Shown piece after piece: positions 34,941 to 43,336 of a stretch of DNA of 64,000 nucleotides. Made by a program: the position numbers and the translations under genes. Each line of letters begins with the position of its first letter. Position 1 is the stretch's first letter. Origin of the DNA: Asticcacaulis sp. (GTDB lineage Bacteria; Pseudomonadota; Alphaproteobacteria; Caulobacterales; Caulobacteraceae); NCBI GenBank assembly GCA_024707255.1, contig JANQAC010000001.1:2108001-2172000 (forward strand). Direction: 5' to 3'. The notes beneath the pieces were generated by a model. The model made no database searches and was not told where the DNA came from. It saw nothing but the letters and a program-made list of their open reading frames with translations.

Positions 34941-37079
34941 TTATGCTTCGAGCGCTTCGATCTTATTTTGAATGGTCTTTTCCGGGTCCGGTGTCTTTGT
35001 TACGAAGATGACTCTGGACGCCTTTTTCAACATTGCGGGGCGATGTGCCACGACGACACGTGTGATGGGCATACTCGCGATCAGGTCCACAATATTAGTT
35101 TCGGTTGCTTCATCCAGATTGGCCGTTCCTTCGTCAAGGAAAAGAACAGAAGGTTGACGATAGAGCGCTCTCGCCAGAAATAGTCGTTGCCTTTGACCAC
35201 CAGATAATGATGCGCCCATGTCTCCGATCAGAGACTGATATTGCATGGGCATTTTCATAATATCATTGTGAATTTGTGCCGCCGTCGCCGACAACATCAC
35301 AAGGTTCATATCCAACTGCGGGTCGAAGAAAGCGATGTTGTCCGCAATACTCCCCGAAAGCAGGCGATCATCCTGGGAGACAACTCCCACTTTCCTGCGC
35401 CATTCCCTCCACAGGTCCGCAGACGCCGTATAGCCATCCAGCCGGATCTGGCCCTCAGTTGGCGAGAGAATGCCCAGCAACAATTTGAACAGGGTTGTTT
35501 TGCCGCCCCCGGAAGGACCGGTAATCGCCAAAAATTCGCCGGCCTCTATATCGAGGTCAAAATTGTGCAAAACCCACGGATCTGCATCGCCGTATCGGAA
35601 CGAAAGCCCTTTTACAGAAATGTCGCCTTCCCAATCCGGCTTAACCGGTCTGCTGGCAGTCTGGCCGAACTCCGGCGCGGTCGTAACGATATCTCCCAGC
35701 CGTTCCAGGTGTAGCCCCAGGAGGCGAAATTTCAGACCCTGATTTACCAGAGACATCATGCGGTCGGTAAATATCTGCCGAAACGCGAGGAAGGCGAAGA
35801 GCATCCCTATCGAAAATCCATGGGCCTCGATAACGCTTACTGCGCCCAGATATATAACCAGCACAATTTGCAGGCCGGTCACGATAGTCTGAAAAAACAC
35901 CAGGCCTAAGTCATATTTGGCAGTTGAAATATTGGCCGAAATTACCCGCGAATAAAGATTGCGCCAGACGCTTTCACGTTCGCCTTCCTGCCCCATTACC
36001 TTTATGGTCGTTGCCGCCCTGACACTCTCCATGAGATGGGTTCGTTCTTTTGCAGACGCGATCATGCTCTCCTCTGCCCGCGATCGCTGAATCGGAAAAA
36101 ACGCCAGGCCCAGGAGAAGATTGATGGCAACTGATGCCAGCACGATGCTTGCAAGTAACGGGGAATAAAAAAGCAGGATAATCCCCACCACGACCGCAAT
36201 CGACCCGTCCAGCACGGCCGAGATCAGACCCTGCGAAAACGCGTCCTGGATGGCATTTGTTGAACCCATTCTCGAAAGAATGTCTCCGATATGTCGCTTT
36301 TCGAAGAAGTCCGCTGGTAATCTGAGCAGATGCCGAAACAGATTTCCAACCATCTGAAACGTCAGCAGACTACCGAATAATTGCAATGTCCATGTGCGAA
36401 GAGCCTCTATGGATGCCTGAATAATGACCAGTAATCCGAACCCAAGGCCGAGGGCTGACAGCAAAGCATTGTCGGATCGGCCGATCGCCTGGTCGACAAT
36501 CAACTGCAACTGAAATGGCGCGGCAAAGGCGACAACCTGCAACGCAAGTGAAAGGCCGAGAATCTGAAACATAGCAGGCCAAAAGCCTACCATGCGTGAC
36601 CAGAGACTTTGGAGATGTATCGGGCGACGGGCTTCAATCTTATGAAATTCACCGGCCGGATTTAATTCCAGAACAACGCCTGTGAAGTGTTTTGAAACGT
36701 CGCCCAGGCTTAACTTCCGTGCGCCAATTGCCGGATCATGGATAATGACTGATCTGGCATTGACTGAAGTCAGAACCACAAAATGGTTCAGATCCCAATG
36801 CAGGATCGCCGGTAATTTCACCAGCTTAAGATCCTGAAGTTCGACCTTGAGGGCACGCGCGGAAAGGCTCATCTCAGTTGCCAGTGAAATAAGATTTCGC
36901 AATGAGGCACCGGACATCGAAAGCGCATATCTCTGTCTGAGCCCATTAAGATCAAGATCATGACCGTGATAGACGCCAATCATGGCCATGCAGGCCAGGC
37001 CACATTCGGCTGCCTCAGCGGCCGTAAACACTGGTGTCCGATTGCGGCGCAGAATATTCAGTTCATCAAGAATATTCAT
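34941..37079 (-). CDS. Bacteriocin ABC exporter with N-terminal C39 peptidase
   Basis: 712 residues. The C39 protease domain covers about 12-140: catalytic Cys26 in AAECGLACMAM, His in LHWDLNHFVVL and Asp in IIHDPAIGARKL. Six membrane helices follow (about 165-440), then the ATPase domain with Walker A GPSGGGKTT, signature GASLSGGQRQR and Walker B VLFLDEGTANLD. It cleaves double-glycine leaders and exports the cores. Its start abuts the HlyD gene stop. The two short double-glycine peptides 2 kb upstream on the same strand are its obvious substrates. CvaB and CdzA-type microcin exporters share this design. Confidence 0.93.
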   Translation of the reverse strand: MNILDELNILRRNRTPVFTAAEAAECGLACMAMIGVYHGHDLDLNGLRQRYALSMSGASLRNLISLATEMSLSARALKVELQDLKLVKLPAILHWDLNHFVVLTSVNARSVIIHDPAIGARKLSLGDVSKHFTGVVLELNPAGEFHKIEARRPIHLQSLWSRMVGFWPAMFQILGLSLALQVVAFAAPFQLQLIVDQAIGRSDNALLSALGLGFGLLVIIQASIEALRTWTLQLFGSLLTFQMVGNLFRHLLRLPADFFEKRHIGDILSRMGSTNAIQDAFSQGLISAVLDGSIAVVVGIILLFYSPLLASIVLASVAINLLLGLAFFPIQRSRAEESMIASAKERTHLMESVRAATTIKVMGQEGERESVWRNLYSRVISANISTAKYDLGLVFFQTIVTGLQIVLVIYLGAVSVIEAHGFSIGMLFAFLAFRQIFTDRMMSLVNQGLKFRLLGLHLERLGDIVTTAPEFGQTASRPVKPDWEGDISVKGLSFRYGDADPWVLHNFDLDIEAGEFLAITGPSGGGKTTLFKLLLGILSPTEGQIRLDGYTASADLWREWRRKVGVVSQDDRLLSGSIADNIAFFDPQLDMNLVMLSATAAQIHNDIMKMPMQYQSLIGDMGASLSGGQRQRLFLARALYRQPSVLFLDEGTANLDEATETNIVDLIASMPITRVVVAHRPAMLKKASRVIFVTKTPDPEKTIQNKIEALEA

Positions 37080-38320
37080 TATCGACGCCCTACCGCATAA
37101 ATAGGATCAAGAAGCCACTGAACAAGATTTCGTCGGTCGAGTACCACATCCGCTGACAATAGCATCCCTGGTTGCAGAGGCAGTGTTTTTCCGTAAGCAA
37201 AAACCGATTGCCTGCTTAATGCGACACGGACCCGAAATGCGGGTTCATTGATAGCGATGCCCGGAACGGCCACTTCGCTTGGAGACAGTACGGTTCGGGA
37301 AATAGAAATTACCCTTCCTTTTCCTGATCCGAAAGTCTGGTAAGGAAAGGCCTGGTACATCAGGTTCACCGCCTGACCTGTTTTTATAAAACCTGCGGCT
37401 CGCGAGGGTAAATATAATTCCGCGATCAGATCTGAACCTGTAGGCGTCACCACAGCCAGGGTCGTTCCACTGGTTACGCTCTGCCCCAGATCAACGGGCA
37501 GGGCGACCACCCTTCCTGATATCGGCGCAGTGGCGATAAATTTATTCTGCGTTTTGATGGTAATCTGACGCTGTTTCAGCGCGGATCGGTTGCCGGCCGC
37601 AGCGGCATCCAGAGAGGCCAGATCCGCTGGTATGCTTGCGATCTGATGGTCCAGATCCGCGATTTGTCCTGTCGCGTCAATAACCGAGCTGCGCGCTTCT
37701 GAAGACTGTTGAGCTGCCTGCAATGCTGCGGTCTTCAGGCCTTCGACGCCGGCTGCCGACATAAACCCTTTTTCCTGCAGGGTACGCCCCCTGGCCAATT
37801 GCTGTTCCGCTACTTCCTGAAGGTGCGCCATTGTAGCGACGCGCGAATTAAGTTCTCCCAGCTCGGTGCTGAGTGCTGAGCGCCGCGAGATTAAGGATCG
37901 GCCTTGCTCTTCCAGCTTCTGCTTGTCCGCCCGATTTTGAGCAGCTAAAGCAAGGGCTTCGGTCAGCAGCATATGATCAAGAGACTGACCGGAATCGCCA
38001 TCGGTCAGATCTGTTGAAAGCTTAATCACAGCGATCGGGTCGCCAGCGTGGACTTCAGCGCCCTCGGTCACATTGATTGTCTCAACTGTTCCGTCCTGCC
38101 GGGCCGCAAGCCTGATTAAGCCTCCCTGAGGGACGATCAGGCCCTGGGCAGTTTCCATTCTCGTGTAGCTGTTTGTGAACAAAAACGTAATTATGACAAA
38201 TACTATTGTCACAAAGAATATGGAAAGCAGTCGAACTGAGGGCAGATCAGATATTATCACTTCGCCCGCGAGACGATTTGAAGCATGAACGAGGGATTCA
38301 GAGCGAAAGAGCTTCGACAT
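37079..38320 (-). CDS. HlyD/CvaA-family periplasmic adaptor
   Basis: 413 residues. A short cytoplasmic N-terminus and one membrane helix (about 30-52, LLSIFFVTIVFVIITFLF) precede the periplasmic part. Biotinyl-lipoyl halves (GLIRLAARQDGTVETINVTEG; ATAPISGRVVALPVDLGQSV) flank a long coiled coil (about 125-235). It bridges the C39 ABC exporter to an outer-membrane TolC, which is not encoded here and must come from the chromosome. It overlaps the exporter start by one base and lies 7 bases after the thioredoxin-like gene. Confidence 0.93.
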   Translation of the reverse strand: MSKLFRSESLVHASNRLAGEVIISDLPSVRLLSIFFVTIVFVIITFLFTNSYTRMETAQGLIVPQGGLIRLAARQDGTVETINVTEGAEVHAGDPIAVIKLSTDLTDGDSGQSLDHMLLTEALALAAQNRADKQKLEEQGRSLISRRSALSTELGELNSRVATMAHLQEVAEQQLARGRTLQEKGFMSAAGVEGLKTAALQAAQQSSEARSSVIDATGQIADLDHQIASIPADLASLDAAAAGNRSALKQRQITIKTQNKFIATAPISGRVVALPVDLGQSVTSGTTLAVVTPTGSDLIAELYLPSRAAGFIKTGQAVNLMYQAFPYQTFGSGKGRVISISRTVLSPSEVAVPGIAINEPAFRVRVALSRQSVFAYGKTLPLQPGMLLSADVVLDRRNLVQWLLDPIYAVGRR

Positions 38321-38327
38321 TGTCGCT

Positions 38328-38702
38328 TTAAACCGAAGCCTTAGCGTTGATATCCAACAGCCCTAACTCGGTAATCTTTGCATTTAACGTTTCATGAACG
38401 AGTTCGGTCTCTGAATAGACACCCGACCAGCCACAGAGTCTGACCCCTTCGCTATAAATCAGTATCGCCGGGAATTCAGTAATTCTATTTTGGACAATAA
38501 ACGAGATATGTTCCTGATTCTCAAGATCGGCAACAAGCTCTAATTTTCTATGCAGGTACGGGTTCCACAATTCATCAATTGCCATTTTTGCTAAATGGCA
38601 GGCATCACATTGCGGAAGCCCGAGTAGAACAAGAGTGTTTCCGGTTGATATTTCACGTATCAGATCATTTAAATCGCTGATGGCCAGAACTGTGGAACTC
38701 AT
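38328..38702 (-). CDS. Thioredoxin-like protein of the microcin operon
   Basis: 124 residues from ATG 38702. It has a thioredoxin fold with a CDAC active site in LLGLPQCDACHLAKMAID and the cis-Pro in ITEFPAILIY. No signal peptide is visible, so it is probably cytoplasmic. Both precursor peptides contain four conserved cysteines, so a reductase that keeps them unfolded before export, or an oxidase/isomerase for their bridges, is a natural role (inference). Similar thioredoxin-like genes occur beside some microcin exporters. Confidence 0.8.
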   Translation of the reverse strand: MSSTVLAISDLNDLIREISTGNTLVLLGLPQCDACHLAKMAIDELWNPYLHRKLELVADLENQEHISFIVQNRITEFPAILIYSEGVRLCGWSGVYSETELVHETLNAKITELGLLDINAKASV

Positions 38703-38740
38703 ACTTTAATCTCCGATCAGTAAAATACATCGACAGAAGG

Positions 38741-38770
38741 CGGGCCTCGCCGTGGAAGCGGCAAGGCCCG
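38741..38770 (-). terminator. Hairpin between precursor 1 and the export genes
   Basis: CGGGCCTCGCCG and CGGCAAGGCCCG pair with one mismatch around a 6-base loop; a second small GC hairpin (CGGGCTGAGCCCG) lies next to it. No T-run follows. It probably attenuates read-through from the precursor genes into the thioredoxin/HlyD/ABC genes or stabilises the precursor mRNA. Confidence 0.6.
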
Positions 38771-38804
38771 GAACCGGGCTGAGCCCGGCTCAGCGTATTA
38801 TTGC

Positions 38805-38960
38805 TCAGCTTTCAGCGTGACATTCCGCGGTACAGACACGCGATGTCGTCGTGCCGCCCGTGCCGTTCGGCGCCGTAGTGGTTGTGCATGTAAATGAGCA
38901 GCTTATACGCGGGAGAGCGCCGGCGACTTCGTTGACTTCGATTGCTGATAATTCACGCAT
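38805..38960 (-). CDS. Double-glycine (GA) microcin-like precursor 1
   Basis: 51 residues; GAAGGAAT precedes ATG 38960. The leader MRELSAIEVNEVAGA is a typical double-glycine-type leader with a Gly-Ala cleavage pair. The 36-residue core begins LPRISCSFTCTTTTAPNGTG and ends with TSRVCTAECHAES. Cysteines 21, 25, 43 and 47 form C-x3-C ... C-x3-C with 17 residues between pairs, and the middle is Thr/Gly-rich. It is a close paralogue of precursor 2 at 39097. No lanthionine or YcaO enzyme is nearby, so disulfides are the likely modification. Confidence 0.85.
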   Translation of the reverse strand: MRELSAIEVNEVAGALPRISCSFTCTTTTAPNGTGGTTTSRVCTAECHAES

Positions 38961-39096
38961 AGATAGATTCCTTCAGAAAAAGGAACGCAACGCTCACGCA
39001 GGTACGATCTGAGCCCGCATGATATTGCGTACCGTATGGATTGATAGCGATTTGGGTTAAGGTGTGTCGCCTGTTCCGGCTGGCGACTATTGGCCG

Positions 39097-39246
39097 TTAT
39101 TCAATATGGCACTCAAGAGTACAGGTATGCTTCGTAGTCGTGCCGTGGGTACCGTTAGGCGTTGTATCGGTCGTGCAGGTCATGGAGCAAACTACTCTTT
39201 CTCCACCAGACACTTCATCAACTTCTATGCTCGTTAACTCACGCAT
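39097..39246 (-). CDS. Double-glycine microcin-like precursor 2
   Basis: 49 residues; AGGAG precedes ATG 39246. The leader MRELTSIEVDEVSGG has a Gly-Gly cleavage site. The 34-residue core begins ERVVCSMTCTTDTTPNGTHG and ends TKHTCTLECHIE. Cysteines 20, 24, 42 and 46 have exactly the spacing of precursor 1. Paired with precursor 1 it may form a two-peptide bacteriocin, or the two may be redundant variants. The peptide contains His near both C-x3-C pairs, so metal binding is possible. Confidence 0.86.
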   Translation of the reverse strand: MRELTSIEVDEVSGGERVVCSMTCTTDTTPNGTHGTTTKHTCTLECHIE

Positions 39247-39320
39247 ATGGTTCTCCTGTTTATAGGCAGCAACACATTGTTGCGAGTCAATCTAAGCGCG
39301 TTTTTTAGTATTTTACAACC

Positions 39321-40079
39321 CTAATAATTTTTATATAGAATAATCGACTTCTCGAAGAGTGAGCTTACGAGCTTATAATCTCTTCTGCTTGATATCCACC
39401 ATGAAGAGTGAGCGACTTTGACTTTTAAGTTCTTGCAAAAAAAGGACTTTGAAACAGCAACTATTGGTAATTTGTCGCTTGTATCGTTCGATTCGTAATC
39501 TTTATATTTTTTTAATTCAAACCAATCGCTTCCAACATTATATTCCTGTTGAAATTTTTCCTGATCATCGAGAAGCATATTTAATTTCGACAATTCGGCC
39601 TTGACTATCGAATCGGTTTCTTCTGCTGACGGGGGCGGTTCCGACGCGCTCAGGGATGCCCGAAGCTGCCCTTCAGCGGTTTTGAGGAAGGTTCTGTCCA
39701 TTCCACCATGCAGCGCAATGATCGAGAATGGCATGATTTCTATTTCGGATGCCACCGGGACCAGATAATTCGCGCAACTTGACGCGCATACACCAAGCAC
39801 TTTCAGCTTCACTTTAAGACCGGCTAGTCGCCTTGCAACAGGTAAAGCCTTGGCCACGTCCCCGCCACCAGAGGTGATAAGAATTGTTGTTACCGGTGTT
39901 GATTCAATTGAATTCAGGCAACTATCCAGATTATCAGTGTCGCCGATAAATCTCAGTTCCCCGGTGTTGGTGATCTGGCACACATTGCTTTTTGCCCTGA
40001 GCGTCACCATTGCGGCCTGGGCTTCAGGATAACCTGCCGGTAATGACATTGGCACATCAGCCAAAACTGCTAAGATCAT
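39321..40079 (-). CDS. ClpP/crotonase-fold protein (COG3904-like) beside the microcin genes
   Basis: About 252 residues from ATG 40079; a longer frame to 40136 is less likely. The N-terminus is a possible signal peptide (MILAVLADVPMSLPAG). The body shows a ClpP-like fold: ITSGGGDVAKALPVARRL, LGVCASSCANYLV with the candidate catalytic Ser, and IIALHGGMD with the His. The C-terminal 90 residues are Lys/Tyr-rich and A+T-rich, unlike the rest. It is upstream of the precursors on the same strand. It may be the immunity protein, a processing protease or an unrelated neighbour; I cannot choose. Confidence 0.65.
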   Translation of the reverse strand: MILAVLADVPMSLPAGYPEAQAAMVTLRAKSNVCQITNTGELRFIGDTDNLDSCLNSIESTPVTTILITSGGGDVAKALPVARRLAGLKVKLKVLGVCASSCANYLVPVASEIEIMPFSIIALHGGMDRTFLKTAEGQLRASLSASEPPPSAEETDSIVKAELSKLNMLLDDQEKFQQEYNVGSDWFELKKYKDYESNDTSDKLPIVAVSKSFFCKNLKVKVAHSSWWISSRRDYKLVSSLFEKSIILYKNY

Positions 40080-40472
40080 TACCGCTTCCCCCTCCGTTGG
40101 CGTGTGTATGACTACACCTCTGGTTGCGTGTGTCAATACCGAATAAACTTAAAAAGTGAGAATCGGGTTGCTATATAGACTCATGAGGCAAAGCTTTGAG
40201 CAACTCATTGAGTTTTATATGTTAATGGGTCGGAGCAAATATCGGGAACATGTCTCGTGTGGATATTTGCGTTGAAAGCGACTGGCTCATTCGGTATTAT
40301 CATACATACCAACCTAAGCAGAAATTACCCGGACGCCAGATTGTCGGCGGCATTGCTGCGCGTCAGACCTGACATAACGCGCTCGCTAACCGGGGATCGT
40401 TGATGAACGCGCTTTGCCGCCCGGAGCGAAATCAGCGAAGACCGAATTGTGAGGGACAGAAGGTACATACCG
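40080..40472. other. Intergenic region upstream of the microcin locus
   Basis: 393 bases without a convincing gene. It is A+T-rich at the left (GAGTTTTATATGTTAATGGG) and should hold the promoter of the ClpP-like gene. No regulator site recognised. The duplicated nuclease segment begins near 40473. Confidence 0.4.
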
Positions 40473-40650
40473 GCTGATTGAACCCCTGCACCAGGCAGCG
40501 TTCGAACTGCGTCAGAGCGGAGACTGGCTGATGGACATGTACGGCCCGGAGCTGCTCATAGTGGTTCGGGATGGCAGGTCCGTCGGTCAGCAGGTTGTGA
40601 ACGAGGGACTTGCCCGTAATCGGACGGAACGCATGGAACCGTGGTGTTAA
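40473..40650 (+). pseudogene. 3' fragment of an SNase-like nuclease
   Basis: Encodes RLIEPLHQAAFELRQSGDW, then MDMYGPELLIVVRDG and VVNEGLARNRTERMEPWC with a stop, matching the last 55 or so residues of the nuclease ending at 34531. The YGREL Arg is replaced by Pro. Nothing upstream encodes the catalytic half. It is the orphan end of a duplicated gene. Confidence 0.75.
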
Positions 40651-40770
40651 TAGATTTCCCGATCTCCGACTGCCGTTGGCTCACGATAAGCCAGGGAAAC
40701 GATTTTCGGAATAATGTCCAGGCGCCGCCTGTGGTATGCACGCACGAGGCCCCGCAGCGGTGCGACATGG
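40473..40770 (+). repeat. Diverged direct repeat, copy 2 (nuclease 3' remnant and FCD 3' end)
   Basis: Partner of 34360-34655. Here the nuclease part is a remnant and the FCD regulator is complete, the mirror of copy 1. Long shared stretches include CGGTCAGCA and AACGATTTTCGGAATAAT. Confidence 0.7.
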
Positions 40771-41290
40771 CCTCTGTTCCATGCATCTGTCAGATCCCTG
40801 AACTCAGCCTGTAATTCCGGGATGTTGAAATTCGGCAGCATTCGGATGGGGCGCAGGCGGTCGTTCGTACTGTGAATCGCGCGCCGGTATTCGGCGTTTC
40901 CGCACAGACCGGCAATCGCTCCGAATAACTGCTCTGTTCCGGCGACGACGTCTTCATGGTCGAACGCCGCCGGGGGAAGGGGGGCGTCATAGCCTCCTCC
41001 GGAAAAGCCATCTGAAGTGACAAAAGCAAAATCTGCTCGGTCCATCCGTGCAGATCGCGCAGTCGCTGCTCAGTCACGCGGGGCATATAAAAGCCTTCGT
41101 GAGGCGTGGTCTGAAGGATGTCTTCGCCCACAAGCCGGTTAAGCACCATGCGAACAGGTGTCTTGCTGACATTGTAGCGGAAGGCCATGTCCGCGACATC
41201 CGCGCGCTGACCAGGAAGCATGAGGCCTGCCAGTATCTCCTGCTTTATTCCTGAATAAACCTGTTCGATCCGTGAGGCCTTTGGCGGCAT
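40647..41290 (-). CDS. GntR-family FCD regulator (frameshifted)
   Basis: The frame from ATG 41290 encodes a GntR winged helix (RIEQVYSGIKQEILAGLMLPGQ...FRYNVSKTPVRMVLNRL). It loses homology near 41000. A neighbouring frame, open from 41045, continues as YDAPLPPAAFDHEDVVAGTE and then the FCD domain (GNAEYRRAIHSTNDRLRPIR...HRRRLDIIPKIVSLAYREP) to 40647. Adding one base in the purine-rich stretch at about 40990-41010 fuses them into about 214 residues. FCD regulators bind small carboxylic acids. It converges with the nuclease fragment, sharing stop-codon bases. The original pair was probably nuclease plus FCD regulator. Confidence 0.75.
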
Positions 41291-41545
41291 ATCGCTTCTC
41301 GTCGTCTGTCCGCAACTGACCGGATTTCGATGAGGTACGCCTCCGGCCACACGCCTGCCGAAAATCCTCACTTTCAGCTTGAGCGGGAAAATGGGGGCGG
41401 GATAGGGAAAATACCCGCCTATGTGTAGTGCAGGGGCAGCCGTTAATCAAGTTTGACGGGTACAGGCCGCAACGAAGATTTTACGAAAATCTCCGGTGCC
41501 AGGCCCGATGAAATAGTTAGCGTTCTGAACGGGAGCCTCAGAGGT

Positions 41546-41884
41546 CTAGGACCTCGGGCGGTTGATCTGACCGATGATTTCAGGCGCGAGATCCTGCCGA
41601 CGCTTCATATAAGCTCCTATCAGAATTTGTAGTCCGGGTATGTCGCGGGCTGCCCAGCAAGCCGACAACCTGTCGAATTCAGCCTGCCGATCCGGGATCA
41701 GATCTTCCTCGTAGGCACGCAGGGCCTTCAGCTCCCGGTTCATCAGTTCCATGTTCCGGCGTACAATCTCGCTTCCCGAAGCACTGGCTATTTCCATGAA
41801 CAGCGCTTCCGTCGCTTCCACAATCCCGAGGGCCGGTTCCAGCCCCGGATTGTTACCTGTTCCAGGCGCTTTTTGTTCTGTCAT
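41546..41884 (-). CDS. FCD-domain-like protein without an HTH
   Basis: 112 residues from ATG 41884 (MTEQKAPGTG). It resembles the C-terminal half of the regulator at 40647: ATEALFMEIASASGSEIVRRN, then LKALRAYEEDLIPDRQAEFD and MKRRQDLAPEIIGQ. No DNA-binding domain is present within the trusted frame, although the frame stays open to 42463. It could be a truncated paralogue, or a dimerisation partner that titrates the full-length regulator (inference). Confidence 0.55.
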   Translation of the reverse strand: MTEQKAPGTGNNPGLEPALGIVEATEALFMEIASASGSEIVRRNMELMNRELKALRAYEEDLIPDRQAEFDRLSACWAARDIPGLQILIGAYMKRRQDLAPEIIGQINRPRS

Positions 41885-42358
41885 GTGACTTCCGATCATC
41901 GCGGGAAGGGGAGAACGTGCTACCGACACGGCATGAAGCCGTTTGAACAGGAGGACCGCCGGCATTGAAGCCAGGAGGAAGGGCCGCTGATCGCGGGCGA
42001 GGTTAATGACTTCGTTCCATAATTTCAAGCATCGGAGCCTTTCGTCATCGGGATGCCCCGTCTCCACGGCACTTGAAACGAAAAGGACGCTGCCGGGGCC
42101 AAGCGGCCCCGAATAAGGCCATCGCGCTTGCGCGCGATGTCTTGTTTCTGGCCTCTCCCGGTGAAGCGGGGTCTGGCCGGCGCGCCCGTATAGTCCCGGC
42201 GCCGGAGGTGGCAAGCCGGAGAAAGGCTCCGGCTGCTCTACTTCGTTCCGCCCCGATGGGTGCCACCGCCCGCTATGCCGGGCCTCCCGGTCGCCAGTCG
42301 CCGCCCACCCCCCGCTTTCCGGGGAGAGTGTGGGTTTTAGGAGACCGGAGGACAGGAT
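41885..42358. promoter_or_regulatory. GC-rich hairpin-dense leader upstream of ardC
   Basis: 474 bases without a convincing gene. From 42090 on it is packed with short inverted repeats, for example CCGGGGCC-AAG-CGGCCCCG, CATCGCGCTTGCGCGCGATG and CCGGAG-AAA-GGCTCCGG. It probably forms a structured 5' leader or a single-strand-active region. Zygotic induction of antirestriction genes from single-stranded hairpin promoters is known for other conjugative elements, so that role is possible here. Confidence 0.45.
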
Positions 42359-43336
42359 ATGCGTGTTAACTCCAATCAGGGTGCCCGTGGGAAGCGTGGT
42401 GAAGCCTCTGCTTCCGCCGCGGGTGGTGCCGTGCGGATCAGCTTTTATGATGAGGTGACACAAAGAATTATTTCCGAACTTGAGGCGGGGCGCTTCCCCT
42501 GGGTGCAGCCCTGGGGGACAGGCAACAGGAATGGCCCCGCACTGCCATGCAATGCCACAACCGGCGCGAAATATTCCGGGATCAACGTCCTGCTATTATG
42601 GGGCGCCGCTATCTCTGGCGGCTATGCGTCGCAATCCTGGCTGACCTTTAAACAGGCTCTCGCGGCAGGCGGAAACGTGCGCAAGGGCGAGCACGGGACT
42701 ACTATTGTTTATGCCGACCGTTTCACGCCCGAAGCAGAGAAGGAGAAGGCGCTTGAAACAGGAGAGGACGCAAGGGCTGTTCCATTCCTGAAACGCTACA
42801 CCGTCTTTAATATAGCGCAGTGCGAAGGTCTGAGCGAAGGGCTGGTATCTCAGCCGATCCCACTTCCGGAACGCGAAATCATGCCCCACGCGGAACAACT
42901 CATAACCGCGACAGGTGCAGATTTCCGAATTGGCGGGGACCAGGCGTTTTATGTTCCGTCTGCCGATTATATCCAGGTGCCTCCGCAACCCGCATTCCGC
43001 GATCAGATCAACTATTATCGCACCTGTTTCCATGAACTGAGCCATTGGACAGGCCATCCATCACGCCTTAACCGCGACTTTTCCGGCCGGTTCGGCACCC
43101 ACGCCTACGCCCGTGAAGAACTGTGTGCGGAAATGGGGAGCGCCTTTGTCTGCGCTTCGCTCGGAATATCGCCAACCGTTCGTCATGCTGACTATCTGGC
43201 GGGATGGCTGGACGTATTGCGCGAAGACAACCGGGCGATTTTTCGCGCGGCCAGCCAGGCCAGTAAGGCAGCAGACTATATATTGGGTTTAGAGTCCCAT
43301 GCCTTGGCCGCCTCAGAACAGGAGGTCGCCGCATGA
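42359..43336 (+). CDS. ardC: ArdC-like antirestriction protein
   Basis: 325 residues. The N-terminal ArdC ssDNA-binding domain (DUF1738) has ISFYDEVTQRIISELEAGRFPW, NATTGAKYSGINVLLLWG and FNIAQCEGL. The C-terminal zincin-like domain has YYRTCFHELSHWTGHPSRL, an H-E-x-x-H zinc motif, and AYAREELCAEMGSAFVC with a downstream Glu. ArdC proteins protect incoming single-stranded conjugative DNA from host restriction. It overlaps the DUF2958 gene by four bases (ATGA). It is a normal member of this ICE backbone. Confidence 0.9.
   Translation: MRVNSNQGARGKRGEASASAAGGAVRISFYDEVTQRIISELEAGRFPWVQPWGTGNRNGPALPCNATTGAKYSGINVLLLWGAAISGGYASQSWLTFKQALAAGGNVRKGEHGTTIVYADRFTPEAEKEKALETGEDARAVPFLKRYTVFNIAQCEGLSEGLVSQPIPLPEREIMPHAEQLITATGADFRIGGDQAFYVPSADYIQVPPQPAFRDQINYYRTCFHELSHWTGHPSRLNRDFSGRFGTHAYAREELCAEMGSAFVCASLGISPTVRHADYLAGWLDVLREDNRAIFRAASQASKAADYILGLESHALAASEQEVAA

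Noticed and set aside
38805..39246. Lanthipeptide or thiopeptide interpretation of the Cys/Thr-rich precursors
   Set aside because: No LanM, LanB/C or YcaO-type gene lies nearby; the C39 exporter and a thioredoxin-like protein fit a disulfide-bridged class II-like peptide better.
41885..42463. Long N-terminal extension of the FCD-like ORF up to 42463
   Set aside because: The extension runs through the hairpin-dense leader and the divergent ardC start, and is Pro/Arg-rich without homology; the start at 41884 is preferred.
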